36,219 nucleotides of DNA. It comes from CAZSNT01 sp964607765 (lineage in GTDB: Bacteria > Verrucomicrobiota > Lentisphaeria > Oligosphaerales > JABHEG01). The position numbers and the translations under genes are program-made. How positions within the stretch are numbered: position 1 is the first letter of the stretch; the number at the start of each line of letters is the position of its first letter. The DNA is taken from assembly GCA_964607765.1 (NCBI GenBank), contig CAZSNT010000106.1, positions 1 through 36,219 of the forward strand, written 5' to 3'. The notes under the pieces are model-generated. The model worked only from the letters and a program-made list of their open reading frames with translations, ran no database searches and was not told where the DNA came from. Below, in pieces: positions 1 to 8,324 of this stretch.

Positions 1-37
1 CTTAATCTGCCGGGAGGCCGGCAGGCTCCCTAATTCA

Positions 38-2893
38 ATGACATTGACTGAACACCGAACACTGAACACCAGCCACGGCCACGCCGTGGTCCGCGGCGTC
101 GGCGGTGTCGGCAAGACCACGATCGCCGTCGAGCTCGCGCGTTGGCTGGTGCGCTCTCACCGGTTCCACCGCGCCGCGTTCGTCTCCCTGGAGCACGTCC
201 AGGAACCGCGCGCCATCCTCGACGCCCTCGGCCGTCAGCTCCTGCCCGACTACACGGTCGGCATCTATGGCAACGATCTTGAGACCGCCCGCCACCCCGT
301 CGACCGCGCTCTGCGCGACCACGCGACAATCATCGTCGTGGACAACTGCGAGTCGGTGCTGGGGGTGTCGGGTAGTCGTGCACGGGAGGGGCGCGCTGAA
401 GCGGCCCCCGGACTGCCGCCTGAAGGGCCTGTTGACTTAATCGGCTCGCGAGGACGCTCGCCCTCCAATCCGCTCGATCGTGATCCTGGACGCTGGAGGG
501 CGAGCGTCCTCGCGAGCCGTGAAAACGCCGATTCTGGCAATAAATCAACAGGCCCTGAAGGCGGAACTCAGGCGGGACTGGGGACGAGTCAGAGTTCCGC
601 GTCCACGCGGCAGTCGGAGGGAGCTTCCCTGCCAAAGGCAGGTCCGCCTCTGGCGGAAGCGACCGGATCTCCAGCTCCCTCAGGCACCAGCAACGCACTC
701 GCCCCAGTGTTCGGGTTCTTCGAAACCCTCCTCCGCGAATCCCCCTCTACCCGCATCGTCTTTACCTCGCGCTCGCCCCTGCCGGCGCCCTTCACCCATT
801 CAATCGAGCTCGGCAACCTGTCCCGGACAGACGCCATCGAGCTGGTCGCCAGCGTCATGAAAGAGCACGGTCTGGAACCCAAGACCGACGACGCCGGGAA
901 GACCCCGAAAGAGATCGAGGAACTAGTTGAGGCTGTCCACTGCCACGCCCGCGCCCTGGTGCTGCTCGCCCGCGAGATCGCTACGCGCGGAGTCCGCACC
1001 ACCACTGCGGACCTCGCAGCCCTGATGGCCGACCTGGAACGCAAGAACCCCGGCGACCGCGAGAACTCGCTCTACACCAGCCTCGGACTGTCCCTGCGGC
1101 GGTTGCCGGACGAGGTGCGGCAGACAGTGGACATGCTCGCGCCGTTCTACGGCGGATTTGACGCGAACGTGCTGAACTGGATGAGCGACATGGGGCAAGA
1201 GGATGCTATTGCGCTTGCCCATTCCCTGATGGAAGTTGGTCTCGCCGAAGCCACGCACGGTGGCCACCTCACCCTCGACCCCGGCCTGACCCCGTACCTG
1301 CGCGCCCGCATCGACGAAACGGAACTGGCCGCGCTCACCGACCGCTGGGCCGACGCCGTGCTCCAACTCGTCGGCTTCCTCTACCAGCAGCTGTCCAAGG
1401 ACGCGCACTTGGCGGCGCGGCTGACGCTCCTCGAACTGCCCAACCTGATGGCGTTGCTCGACTGGCTGCCATCGCATCGCGGCCCGGCGGACGTCTCGCA
1501 GTTGGCCGAGCTCATCGAACGACTGCTGGCGAAACTGGGCCGTCCGGCAGCGCTGGCCCGGGCCGTGGCCGTGCGCGAAGCCGCCGCCGAACAGCTCGGC
1601 GACTGGAGTCATGCAGCTTTCAGCGCGGCGGACAGCACATTCGATCGCTTGTTGCAGGTAGGCGATCTGCAGGCGGCACACCGGGCGGCTCAGGAGCTCC
1701 TGCGATCATGCCTTGCCGCCGGCGAACAGGCATACCCCGGAGCGAACTACGACACGGCAATAGCCCATTTCAAGTTGGGCCGCGTGCTCAGGATGGGCGG
1801 CGCGGCGGGCGCGGCGCTGGAACCGTTGACCGAAGCCCAGCGCCGTTTCGAGGCAATCCCGGACAATGACAGCGCTGCACGGATGGCCGCCAAGTGTCTC
1901 ACCGAACAAGGCGACTGCCTGCAGGACCTCGGCCGGCTGGACGAGGCCGCCTCCGCCTACGAGGAGCGCATTCGGCGGGGTGAGAAACATGGCGATACGC
2001 GAGGCGTAGCCGCTGGCAGGGGCCAGCTCGGCACCGTGCGGATGCACCAGCGCCGCTACCCCGAAGCCCAGTCCGCCTGGGAGGAAGCCCGGGACATCTT
2101 CACCCGCCTGGGCGAGCCGGGCAGCGTCGCCACGGCCTGGCACCAGATCGGGATGGTACACGAACAGGCCGGCCAGCACGAACGGGCCGAGAGCGCCTAC
2201 CGCCAATCCCTGGCCATCGAGGTACAGCATGGCAACCGCGCCGGGGAGGCGTCTACCCTCAACCAATTGGGCAACCTCTGCGACGCCATGGGCCGAACCG
2301 AGGAAGCGGTCACCTTCCTTCGGCAAGCCGCGGACATCGCAGTCGAGCTAGGTGACTGGATACACGAAGGCACACGCCGCAGCAACTTGGCGATTCGCCT
2401 GATCAAGCTGCACCGCTATGCGGAGGCCCGGACCGAACTCCACCGCGCTATCGAGTGCAAGCAGCCCTACGGCCACGCCGCCGAGCCGTGGAAGACTTGG
2501 ATGATCCTGCACAATCTGGAATTGGCCGAACGCCACGCCGACGCGGCATCAGCCGCCCGCGCCGAAGCCATCCGCCTCTTCCTCGCCTATCGCCGGGACC
2601 GTGGGGAGAACCTGACCGGTGGCGCCACGGCCCGCCTCTGCGCTGGAGTGCGTCAGGCGATCGCCGACGGCAAACCGGAAACCGCCCTTGCACAGCTCAG
2701 CCAACTGGCCGAACAAGACCTGCCCGAGTATCTCCAAGTCGTTGTCCCCAAACTCCTCGCCATCCTCCAAGGCAACCACGCCCCAGCCCTTGCCGACGAC
2801 CCCGCCCTGGACTATGACGATGCCGTCGAACTCCTGCTGCTGCTCGAGCAGTTGGGCGCCACATTCCCGGACGAGAACGCAGGGAACGCATGA
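38..2893 (+). CDS. STAND (NB-ARC-type) NTPase with TPR repeats, lacking its N-terminal effector
   Basis: Signal-transduction ATPase of the STAND class, a probable sensor/scaffold of a bacterial conflict system. Walker A is GVGGVGKT at residues 20-27, Walker B is IIVVDN ending near D102, and a VFTSR sensor-like motif follows the insert. The C-terminal half (about residues 570-840) is TPR-type helical repeats rich in A/G/Y at repeat positions. The protein is a close paralogue of the C-terminal 830 residues of the 1441-aa gene at 3798, but it starts just before the P-loop and so has no TIR or CHAT. The first 14 residues come from a short tandem repeat and match nothing in the paralogue. The ATG at 38 has no convincing ribosome binding site and the frame stays open to base 1, so the true start may lie outside the window. 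Roughly 85 extra residues between Walker B and the sensor come from an inserted repeat (416-564). It may be a functional adaptor or a decaying copy. Confidence 0.8.
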   Translation: MTLTEHRTLNTSHGHAVVRGVGGVGKTTIAVELARWLVRSHRFHRAAFVSLEHVQEPRAILDALGRQLLPDYTVGIYGNDLETARHPVDRALRDHATIIVVDNCESVLGVSGSRAREGRAEAAPGLPPEGPVDLIGSRGRSPSNPLDRDPGRWRASVLASRENADSGNKSTGPEGGTQAGLGTSQSSASTRQSEGASLPKAGPPLAEATGSPAPSGTSNALAPVFGFFETLLRESPSTRIVFTSRSPLPAPFTHSIELGNLSRTDAIELVASVMKEHGLEPKTDDAGKTPKEIEELVEAVHCHARALVLLAREIATRGVRTTTADLAALMADLERKNPGDRENSLYTSLGLSLRRLPDEVRQTVDMLAPFYGGFDANVLNWMSDMGQEDAIALAHSLMEVGLAEATHGGHLTLDPGLTPYLRARIDETELAALTDRWADAVLQLVGFLYQQLSKDAHLAARLTLLELPNLMALLDWLPSHRGPADVSQLAELIERLLAKLGRPAALARAVAVREAAAEQLGDWSHAAFSAADSTFDRLLQVGDLQAAHRAAQELLRSCLAAGEQAYPGANYDTAIAHFKLGRVLRMGGAAGAALEPLTEAQRRFEAIPDNDSAARMAAKCLTEQGDCLQDLGRLDEAASAYEERIRRGEKHGDTRGVAAGRGQLGTVRMHQRRYPEAQSAWEEARDIFTRLGEPGSVATAWHQIGMVHEQAGQHERAESAYRQSLAIEVQHGNRAGEASTLNQLGNLCDAMGRTEEAVTFLRQAADIAVELGDWIHEGTRRSNLAIRLIKLHRYAEARTELHRAIECKQPYGHAAEPWKTWMILHNLELAERHADAASAARAEAIRLFLAYRRDRGENLTGGATARLCAGVRQAIADGKPETALAQLSQLAEQDLPEYLQVVVPKLLAILQGNHAPALADDPALDYDDAVELLLLLEQLGATFPDENAGNA
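48..70. repeat. Short GAACAC(T/C) tandem repeat at the truncated 5' end of the STAND gene
   Basis: Three imperfect copies of an 8-9 base word (CTGAACACC, GAACA, CTGAACACC) sit exactly where homology to the paralogue at 3798 stops. Together with CTTAATCT at bases 1-8, this suggests a repeat-associated recombination breakpoint that removed the effector-coding part of the gene. Confidence 0.5.
416..564. repeat. Nested inverted repeat inserted in frame within the STAND gene
   Basis: Inner arms 442-467 and 494-519 are perfect 26-bp inverted copies (core CTCGCGAGGACGCTCGCCC) around a 26-base loop. Outer arms 416-439 and 541-564 match at 21 of 24 positions (core AGGGCCTGTTGA). The whole unit is about 149 bp and lies where the paralogue at 3798 has only a short loop between Walker B and the sensor. 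The sequence that follows to about 690 (small CTGCC/GGCAG and CCGCC/GGCGG hairpins) is also absent from the paralogue. It is probably a REP/MITE-like element. Both arms stay open in the host frame, encoding RGRSPS and WRASVLASR. Confidence 0.85.
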
Positions 2894-3246
2894 TGGGACA
2901 GCATTTCATCCACTACAACACCCGCGTGGTGCGCATGGTAGAGCCCCGGGAGCCCGATGATCCTTGGTGGGCGACGGACCAGGCCGACTTCGCGGGATTG
3001 GAGCGCCCGGAGTACCACACTGCGCGGGCCACGCAGGGCCCGGCAACACGGGTCGCGCCCGGTGACACGATCTGGGTGGTTGCCCAACTCCACACGCCAT
3101 GGGGCGATAGTCTGCCGCCATCACTCGATTTCCGTATCGACGTGGCCCGGGTCGACAGCCTGCGACCAGATGACAAGGGCGACCAGCAGGGCGGCAAACA
3201 CGAGGAAGGCGATGTACCTCGCCTCAACCGAAGGAGGTCAGCATGA
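2890..3246 (+). CDS. Unknown 118-aa protein of the STAND cassette
   Basis: I recognise no domain. The ATG overlaps the TGA of the upstream STAND gene (ATGATG arrangement), and its own TGA overlaps the ATG of the next gene, so translational coupling is likely. The protein starts MMGQHFIHYNTRVVRMVEPR, contains a WW pair and a GDTIWVVAQL strand-like segment around residues 58-67, and ends in a charged, probably disordered tail. It has no signal peptide or membrane segment. The middle could be a small beta-rich fold. The same beginning recurs at 8123 after the second STAND gene, so STAND followed by this gene is the ancestral unit. That argues it is a real, co-selected component rather than a chance frame. 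Confidence 0.7.
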   Translation: MMGQHFIHYNTRVVRMVEPREPDDPWWATDQADFAGLERPEYHTARATQGPATRVAPGDTIWVVAQLHTPWGDSLPPSLDFRIDVARVDSLRPDDKGDQQGGKHEEGDVPRLNRRRSA

Positions 3247-3794
3247 GCAAAGCCAAAGCGAAACTGAGCGAAGTCAATGTCAAGATCGGCGGCCCAGACC
3301 TGCTGGTGGTCGAAGGCAAGTGGCGCGCTGACGAGTCGGAGCAACAGGCCGCGTGGGAGATGTACGTGGAACTGGTCACTCGCATATCGGTGGCCGAACT
3401 GGGCCGCGACGAAGGACTGTTGCGCGAGGCCCTGAGCTCTCTCCACAGCCTGTTCGAGACAACCCGCGGCATTCTCCGCAGCTACGGGCCCGGTGTTGCC
3501 CGACCGAAGCGGAAAGGCGGATTGAGCTTTGGCTACATCGCCGTCGCCGTCCTCAACACCGCCCTGCGCCCGCTCCTGGCCAAGTGGCACCCCGAGCTGC
3601 TCAACTACGAAAACGCCCGCCCCAACGACATCTCACCCCTCGAACACGAACGCGCCTGGGAACACCACGACACCCTCCGCCAGGAACTCGCCAAGATCCG
3701 CCTCTGCCTAACCCAATACGCCAATCTCCTCGGCCAAGTAGCCGGCGTCCAGCCGCTCGTGCCAGATACGGATGCCCAGCCGAAAGAGCAGTAA
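3243..3794 (+). CDS. Unknown 183-aa helical protein of the STAND cassette
   Basis: Preceded by a near-perfect Shine-Dalgarno (AAGGAGGT, 3231-3238) four bases before the ATG, which overlaps the stop of the previous gene. No enzymatic motif is visible. The N-terminal 40 residues look like beta strands, and the rest is predicted helical. A distinctive patch around residues 100-121 (YIAVAVLNTALRPLLAKWHP) combines a hydrophobic stretch with an invariant-looking RPLLAKWHPELL element. I associate such elements with small proteins next to STAND/TIR conflict ATPases, but I cannot name the family with certainty. It ends three bases before the TIR-CHAT-STAND gene, so the products probably work together, for example as an adaptor or trigger of the large protein. 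Confidence 0.8.
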   Translation: MSKAKAKLSEVNVKIGGPDLLVVEGKWRADESEQQAAWEMYVELVTRISVAELGRDEGLLREALSSLHSLFETTRGILRSYGPGVARPKRKGGLSFGYIAVAVLNTALRPLLAKWHPELLNYENARPNDISPLEHERAWEHHDTLRQELAKIRLCLTQYANLLGQVAGVQPLVPDTDAQPKEQ

Positions 3795-3797
3795 ACC

Positions 3798-6700
3798 ATG
3801 CCCACGCCCAAAGTGTTCATCTCCCACGCGCATGAGGATAAGGGAGTCGCACGCGAACTCCGCACGCACCTGGAGGACTGCGGCGTGCCGGTCTGGATCG
3901 ACACGCAGGAATTGCGCGGCGGGGACAGACTGCATCCCGAGATCGACAAAGCGATCCGGGACGCGCGACACACCGTCGTGTTGATCGGGCCCGAGACACA
4001 CAACTCCGCGTGGGTCCAGGACGAAGTGGCTGCGGCGCGCGAAACAGCGGACACTGATGCGGGATACCGTGTGGCGCCCCTTCTCCTCCCCGGAGTTGCG
4101 GACACCGCACTCCGCCTGTGGTTCGGCCCGAAAGCAGTGCCCCTGGCTGTCCGTCTGGACGATCACCACGCGGGCGCGGTCGAGGAAGCGCTGCCCGAGC
4201 TTCTTGCGGCGTTGGGCGAACGCTTGCCCTCGGCGTCCCGACGCGCGGCCAGCGTGGACGAGAGCCCTGTCGAGGAGCTTCTGCTGAGCTTGACCGCTCC
4301 CACGCTCCGGCATGAAGAAGGCGTTCGGGTTCTTTCGGCGCAAGCGCGGCTGGTGTACTGCCCCGGCGATCCCGCGCAGACGGAGGCGGAGAGCGCGTTG
4401 TACACGTTCACCGCCCCGATTGGCCCAATCGAGCTCGATGACCTGCGCTGGTACGTGGAAGACTACGCCATCTGGCCGCACGGCGTCTTTGCCGAGCGCG
4501 CGGCCAGGATCGTGGAGGATCTGCCCGGCTGGGGCCGGAAACTGTACAACGCGGTGCTGGCCCACGAGTCGACCCGCAAACCCATGGCCGCCTGGACCGA
4601 GGCGGCCAAGCGCGGCGACGGGCGTTTCTCCGTCAAGGTCGATGCGGGCGAAGACGCCGAAGCTGCCGCGGCCATGCTCGGGCTGCCGTGGGAGATCCTG
4701 CGCAACGACGACGGGTACTTGGCGGCCGGCCAGGCGTCCGTGCACATCCGGCGGCGGTTGCCGTCCAACGTGGCTCGCGCCCCGGTTGTGGTTGCGCCCC
4801 CGGTGCGCGTGCTGCTGGTCAGCCCCCGCCCGGAAGAAAAGGGCACGGCCTATATCGACCACCGGGTCAGCGCCCGCGCTCTGGTCCACGCCGCCGAAGT
4901 GCTGGGCGGCTTCCTCGAGCTCACCGTTTTGGCGCCCGCCACGTTTGCCGCGCTCACGAGGGAACTGAGCCGAACGCAGTACGACGTGGTTCATTTCGAC
5001 GGGCACGGCATCTACGACCGGCATCACGGGCTCGGTGCGCTCTGTTTCGAGCATCCGGACGACACGCAGAAGCTCGCGCAGCGTCGCTCCGAGCTGGTGC
5101 ATGCGAACAAGCTGGCCGAGATCGTGTCCGGCGCCCGCATTCCGCTGGTGTTTCTCGAAGCGTGCCAGGGCGCCCGTGCCGACGAGGACCCGACCTCTTC
5201 GGTGGCCGCCGCGCTCCTGGCGCAGGGCGTCAGTGCCGTGGCTGCCATGAACCACAGCGTGCTGGTCGAGACGGTGCAGCGCTTTGTCACGGAGTTTTAT
5301 CGCGAGCTTGCCGCGGGTGCACGTGTCGGCTCGGCCATGCTGGCCGCTCAGCAGGCCCTGTATGCCGATGCGCACCGAGGTGCGGCCCCCGGCACAGCCG
5401 ACCTGGTTCTGCAAGACTGGTTTGTGCCCGTGCTCTACCAGGAGCGCCACGACATCCGTCTGTTCACGCGCATCCCGAGCGACGACGTGCAGGCCACCCG
5501 GCGCCAAATCGAGGCCCGCCATTTCGGCTGCCTGCCCGACCCGCCCAAGCACGAGTTCGTGGGACGCAGCCGCGACCTGCTGGCATTGGAGCGGATTCTG
5601 TTCGACCGCGGCGCGCAGTGGGCCGTCGTGCGCGGTACGGGCGGCGTGGGCAAGACCGCGCTGGCGGTCGAACTCGCCCGCTGGCTCGTGCGTGCGCGCC
5701 GTATGCAGCGGGCCGCGTTCGTGTGCGTCGAACATCTCGCCAATGTCCGCGCTGTGGTGGACGTGCTGGGCAAGCAGTTGTTGCCCGAAGGCGATGCCTG
5801 GTCCGTAGCCGAGTGCGAGAGCTACGACATCGCCATTCAACACATCGAACGCGCCTTGCGCGAACGCCCCGCCGTGCTCGTCCTGGACAACATGGAGAGC
5901 GTCCTCCCGGCCCCGTCCGGCAGACTGATCACGGGATTCCCGTGCGACGAACTGCTCGAGCTTTGCCAACGGCTTGTGCAAGCCGCCCCGTGCACGCGCC
6001 TGCTCTTTACCTCCCGCGAACTGCTGCCCGCGCCCTTCGACGACCCGACGACCCAACTCTCGCTCGGCAACTTGTCCGTGCGCGACGCCGAAGCCCTGGT
6101 CGAGCACGTGCTCAAGACCAACAACTGGGAACCCGCCGATGACGCAGAAACCGATGCCGACATCCGGAATCTGGTTGAGGCTGTCCACTGCCACGCCCGC
6201 GCCCTGGTGCTGCTCGCCCGCGAGATCGCTACGCGCGGAGTCCGCACGACTACTGCGGACCTCGCAGCCCTGATGGCCGGCCTGGAACGCAAGAACCCCG
6301 GTGGCCGCGAGAACTCGCTGTACGCCAGCCTCGAACTGTCCCTGCGGCGATTGCCGGACGAGGTGCGGGAGAAGGTCGATGCGTTGGCGCCATTCCACAG
6401 CCAAGCACACGTCTTCGTGTGGGACATGCTCGTCGAAGTCGGGGCGGAACGGGTCAAAGAACTTGCTGGCGCGCTCATGGCCGTTGGCCTTGCCGAAAAC
6501 GCGGGAGATGGCCACCTCACCCTCGACCCCGGCCTGACCCCGTACCTGCGCGCCCGCATCGACGAAACGGAACTGGCCGCGCTCACCGACCGCTGGGCCG
6601 ACGCCGTGCTCCAACTCGTCGGCTTCCTCTACCAGCAGCTGTCCAAGGACGCGCACTTGGCGGCGCGGCTGACGCTCCTCGAACTGCCCAACCTGATGGC

Positions 6701-8123
6701 GTTGCTCGACTGGCTGCCATTGCATCGCGACCCGGCGGCCGTCTCGCAGTGGGCCGGGCGAATCGAGCAACTGCTGGCAAACTTGGGGCGTCCGGCAGCG
6801 CTGGCCCGGGCCGTGGCCGTGCGCGAAGCCGCTGCAGACCACCTCGAGGAGTGGAACGATGCCCGTTGTGAAGCGGACATGGCCACAAACCAAGGCATGC
6901 TGCGCAAAGGGGATCTGTCGGGTGCCCTGGGAGACGTCAAACGCATTCTTGGCCTTTGCCTATCCCAACCCACTCACCCGTTCAACGTCGCGAGGGCTTA
7001 CTTCCGGTTGGGCCGCGTGCTCAGGATGGGCGGCGCGGCGGGCGCGGCGTTGGAACCGTTGACCGAAGCCCAGCGCCGTTTTGGGGCAATCCCGGACAAT
7101 GCCAGCGCCGCACGGATGGCCTCCGCATGTCTCACCGAACAAGGCAACTGCCTGATGGCTCTCGGCCGGCTGGACGAGGCTGCCGCAGCCTACGAGGAGC
7201 GCATCCGGCGGGGTGAGAAACATGGCGATACGCGAGGCGTAGCCACCGGCAAGAGCCAGCTCGGCACCGTGCGGATGTACCAGCGCCGCTACGCCGACGC
7301 CCAGTCCGCCCACGAGGAATCCCGGGACATCTTCACCCGCCTGGGCGAGCCAGCGAGCATCGCCACGGCCTGGCACCAGATCGGGAGGGTGCACGAGGAG
7401 GCCGGCCAGCATGAACGGGCCGAACGCGCCTACCGCCAAGCATTGGCCATGCGCGTCCAGCACGGTCTTCGCGGCGACGAGGCGGCCACCCTCAACCAAT
7501 TGGGCAACCTCTGCGACGCCATGGGCCGAACCGAGGAAGCGGTCACCTTCCTCCGCCAAGCCGCTGGCATCTGCGTCGAGTTGGGCGACGGCATCCACGA
7601 AGGAGTGTGCCGCAGCAATCTGGCGATCGGCCTGATCAAGCTGCGCCGTTACGCCGAGGCCCGCATCGAACTCCACCGCGCCATCGAGTGCAAGCAGCCC
7701 TACGGCCACGCCGCCAAGCCGTGGACGACCTGGGACATCCTGCACGACCTCGAACTGGCCGAGGTCGACGCCAACGCGGCATCAGCCGCTCGCGCCGAAG
7801 CCATCCGCCTCTTTCTCGCCTACCGCCGCGACGGCGGGGAAAACCACACGACCTTCGTTGAGCTCTGTGCCGCCGTGCCAGCAGCGTTGGCTGGCGATCA
7901 GTCGGGACAACTCAAGCCTCTGTTGGGACGGCTTGCCAGCCACCCTCAAGCGACGGCCGCGCTCAAGGTCGGCTTCGGGAAGCTCGACGCGATCCTCCAA
8001 GGCAACCGCGACCCGGCCCTTGCCGATGACCCCGCCCTGCACTACAGCGATGCCGTCGAACTCCGATTGCTGCTCGAGCAGTTGGGCGTCACATTCCCGG
8101 ACGAAGACGCAGGAAACGCGTGA
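3798..8123 (+). CDS. TIR-CHAT-STAND(NB-ARC)-TPR conflict/immune protein
   Basis: A 1441-residue soluble multidomain protein. Residues 4-150 are a TIR domain (KVFISHAHEDK start; W72-V-Q-D-E76, where E76 fits the catalytic glutamate of NAD-cleaving TIRs). Residues about 165-570 are a caspase-like CHAT protease region with His403 in HFDGHG and Cys456 in LEACQGA as the dyad. Residues about 580-900 are an NB-ARC-type STAND NTPase with FVGR, Walker A GTGGVGKT (613-620), Walker B VLVLDN (D697) and LLFTSRE. A winged-helix-like segment follows, then TPRs from about 1040 to 1400. By family knowledge, TPRs would sense a ligand, the STAND module would oligomerise with ATP, and the effectors would then destroy NAD and/or proteins. 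It is the last intact gene of a tightly packed cassette. Two effectors with intact-looking active sites in one chain is unusual. Confidence 0.9.
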   Translation: MPTPKVFISHAHEDKGVARELRTHLEDCGVPVWIDTQELRGGDRLHPEIDKAIRDARHTVVLIGPETHNSAWVQDEVAAARETADTDAGYRVAPLLLPGVADTALRLWFGPKAVPLAVRLDDHHAGAVEEALPELLAALGERLPSASRRAASVDESPVEELLLSLTAPTLRHEEGVRVLSAQARLVYCPGDPAQTEAESALYTFTAPIGPIELDDLRWYVEDYAIWPHGVFAERAARIVEDLPGWGRKLYNAVLAHESTRKPMAAWTEAAKRGDGRFSVKVDAGEDAEAAAAMLGLPWEILRNDDGYLAAGQASVHIRRRLPSNVARAPVVVAPPVRVLLVSPRPEEKGTAYIDHRVSARALVHAAEVLGGFLELTVLAPATFAALTRELSRTQYDVVHFDGHGIYDRHHGLGALCFEHPDDTQKLAQRRSELVHANKLAEIVSGARIPLVFLEACQGARADEDPTSSVAAALLAQGVSAVAAMNHSVLVETVQRFVTEFYRELAAGARVGSAMLAAQQALYADAHRGAAPGTADLVLQDWFVPVLYQERHDIRLFTRIPSDDVQATRRQIEARHFGCLPDPPKHEFVGRSRDLLALERILFDRGAQWAVVRGTGGVGKTALAVELARWLVRARRMQRAAFVCVEHLANVRAVVDVLGKQLLPEGDAWSVAECESYDIAIQHIERALRERPAVLVLDNMESVLPAPSGRLITGFPCDELLELCQRLVQAAPCTRLLFTSRELLPAPFDDPTTQLSLGNLSVRDAEALVEHVLKTNNWEPADDAETDADIRNLVEAVHCHARALVLLAREIATRGVRTTTADLAALMAGLERKNPGGRENSLYASLELSLRRLPDEVREKVDALAPFHSQAHVFVWDMLVEVGAERVKELAGALMAVGLAENAGDGHLTLDPGLTPYLRARIDETELAALTDRWADAVLQLVGFLYQQLSKDAHLAARLTLLELPNLMALLDWLPLHRDPAAVSQWAGRIEQLLANLGRPAALARAVAVREAAADHLEEWNDARCEADMATNQGMLRKGDLSGALGDVKRILGLCLSQPTHPFNVARAYFRLGRVLRMGGAAGAALEPLTEAQRRFGAIPDNASAARMASACLTEQGNCLMALGRLDEAAAAYEERIRRGEKHGDTRGVATGKSQLGTVRMYQRRYADAQSAHEESRDIFTRLGEPASIATAWHQIGRVHEEAGQHERAERAYRQALAMRVQHGLRGDEAATLNQLGNLCDAMGRTEEAVTFLRQAAGICVELGDGIHEGVCRSNLAIGLIKLRRYAEARIELHRAIECKQPYGHAAKPWTTWDILHDLELAEVDANAASAARAEAIRLFLAYRRDGGENHTTFVELCAAVPAALAGDQSGQLKPLLGRLASHPQATAALKVGFGKLDAILQGNRDPALADDPALHYSDAVELRLLLEQLGVTFPDEDAGNA

Positions 8124-8233
8124 TGGGGCAGCATTTCATCCACTACAACACCCGCGTGGTGCGCATGGTAGAGCCCCGGGAGCGTGTAAAGAGGACACTG
8201 TCATCCCATAGTGGAGCGAAAGCCGGCTATTGA
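8123..8233 (+). pseudogene. Truncated duplicate of the 118-aa cassette gene
   Basis: The first 20 codons repeat the start of the gene at 2890 almost base for base, again overlapping the stop of a STAND-TPR gene (GTGATGG here). Homology ends abruptly at about 8181, after GAGCCCCGGGAG, and the frame then runs 16 unrelated codons to a TGA at 8231. It marks the right boundary of a tandem duplication whose next unit has been lost. Confidence 0.85.
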
Positions 8234-8324
8234 TCGCTGTTTTCGAGGCTGATGACATCAGTTCTCGCGAGACCCCAGTTTGGACACTCAAACCCCCGGA
8301 GCTCAATCGGGGCCTGTCTCCGGT

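Noticed and set aside
3708..6893. A 1061-residue open frame on the reverse strand opposite the TIR-CHAT-STAND gene
   Set aside because: It is the antisense shadow of a high-GC gene: no domain, no ribosome site, Arg/Gly/Gln/His-rich composition, while the forward frame has clear catalytic motifs.
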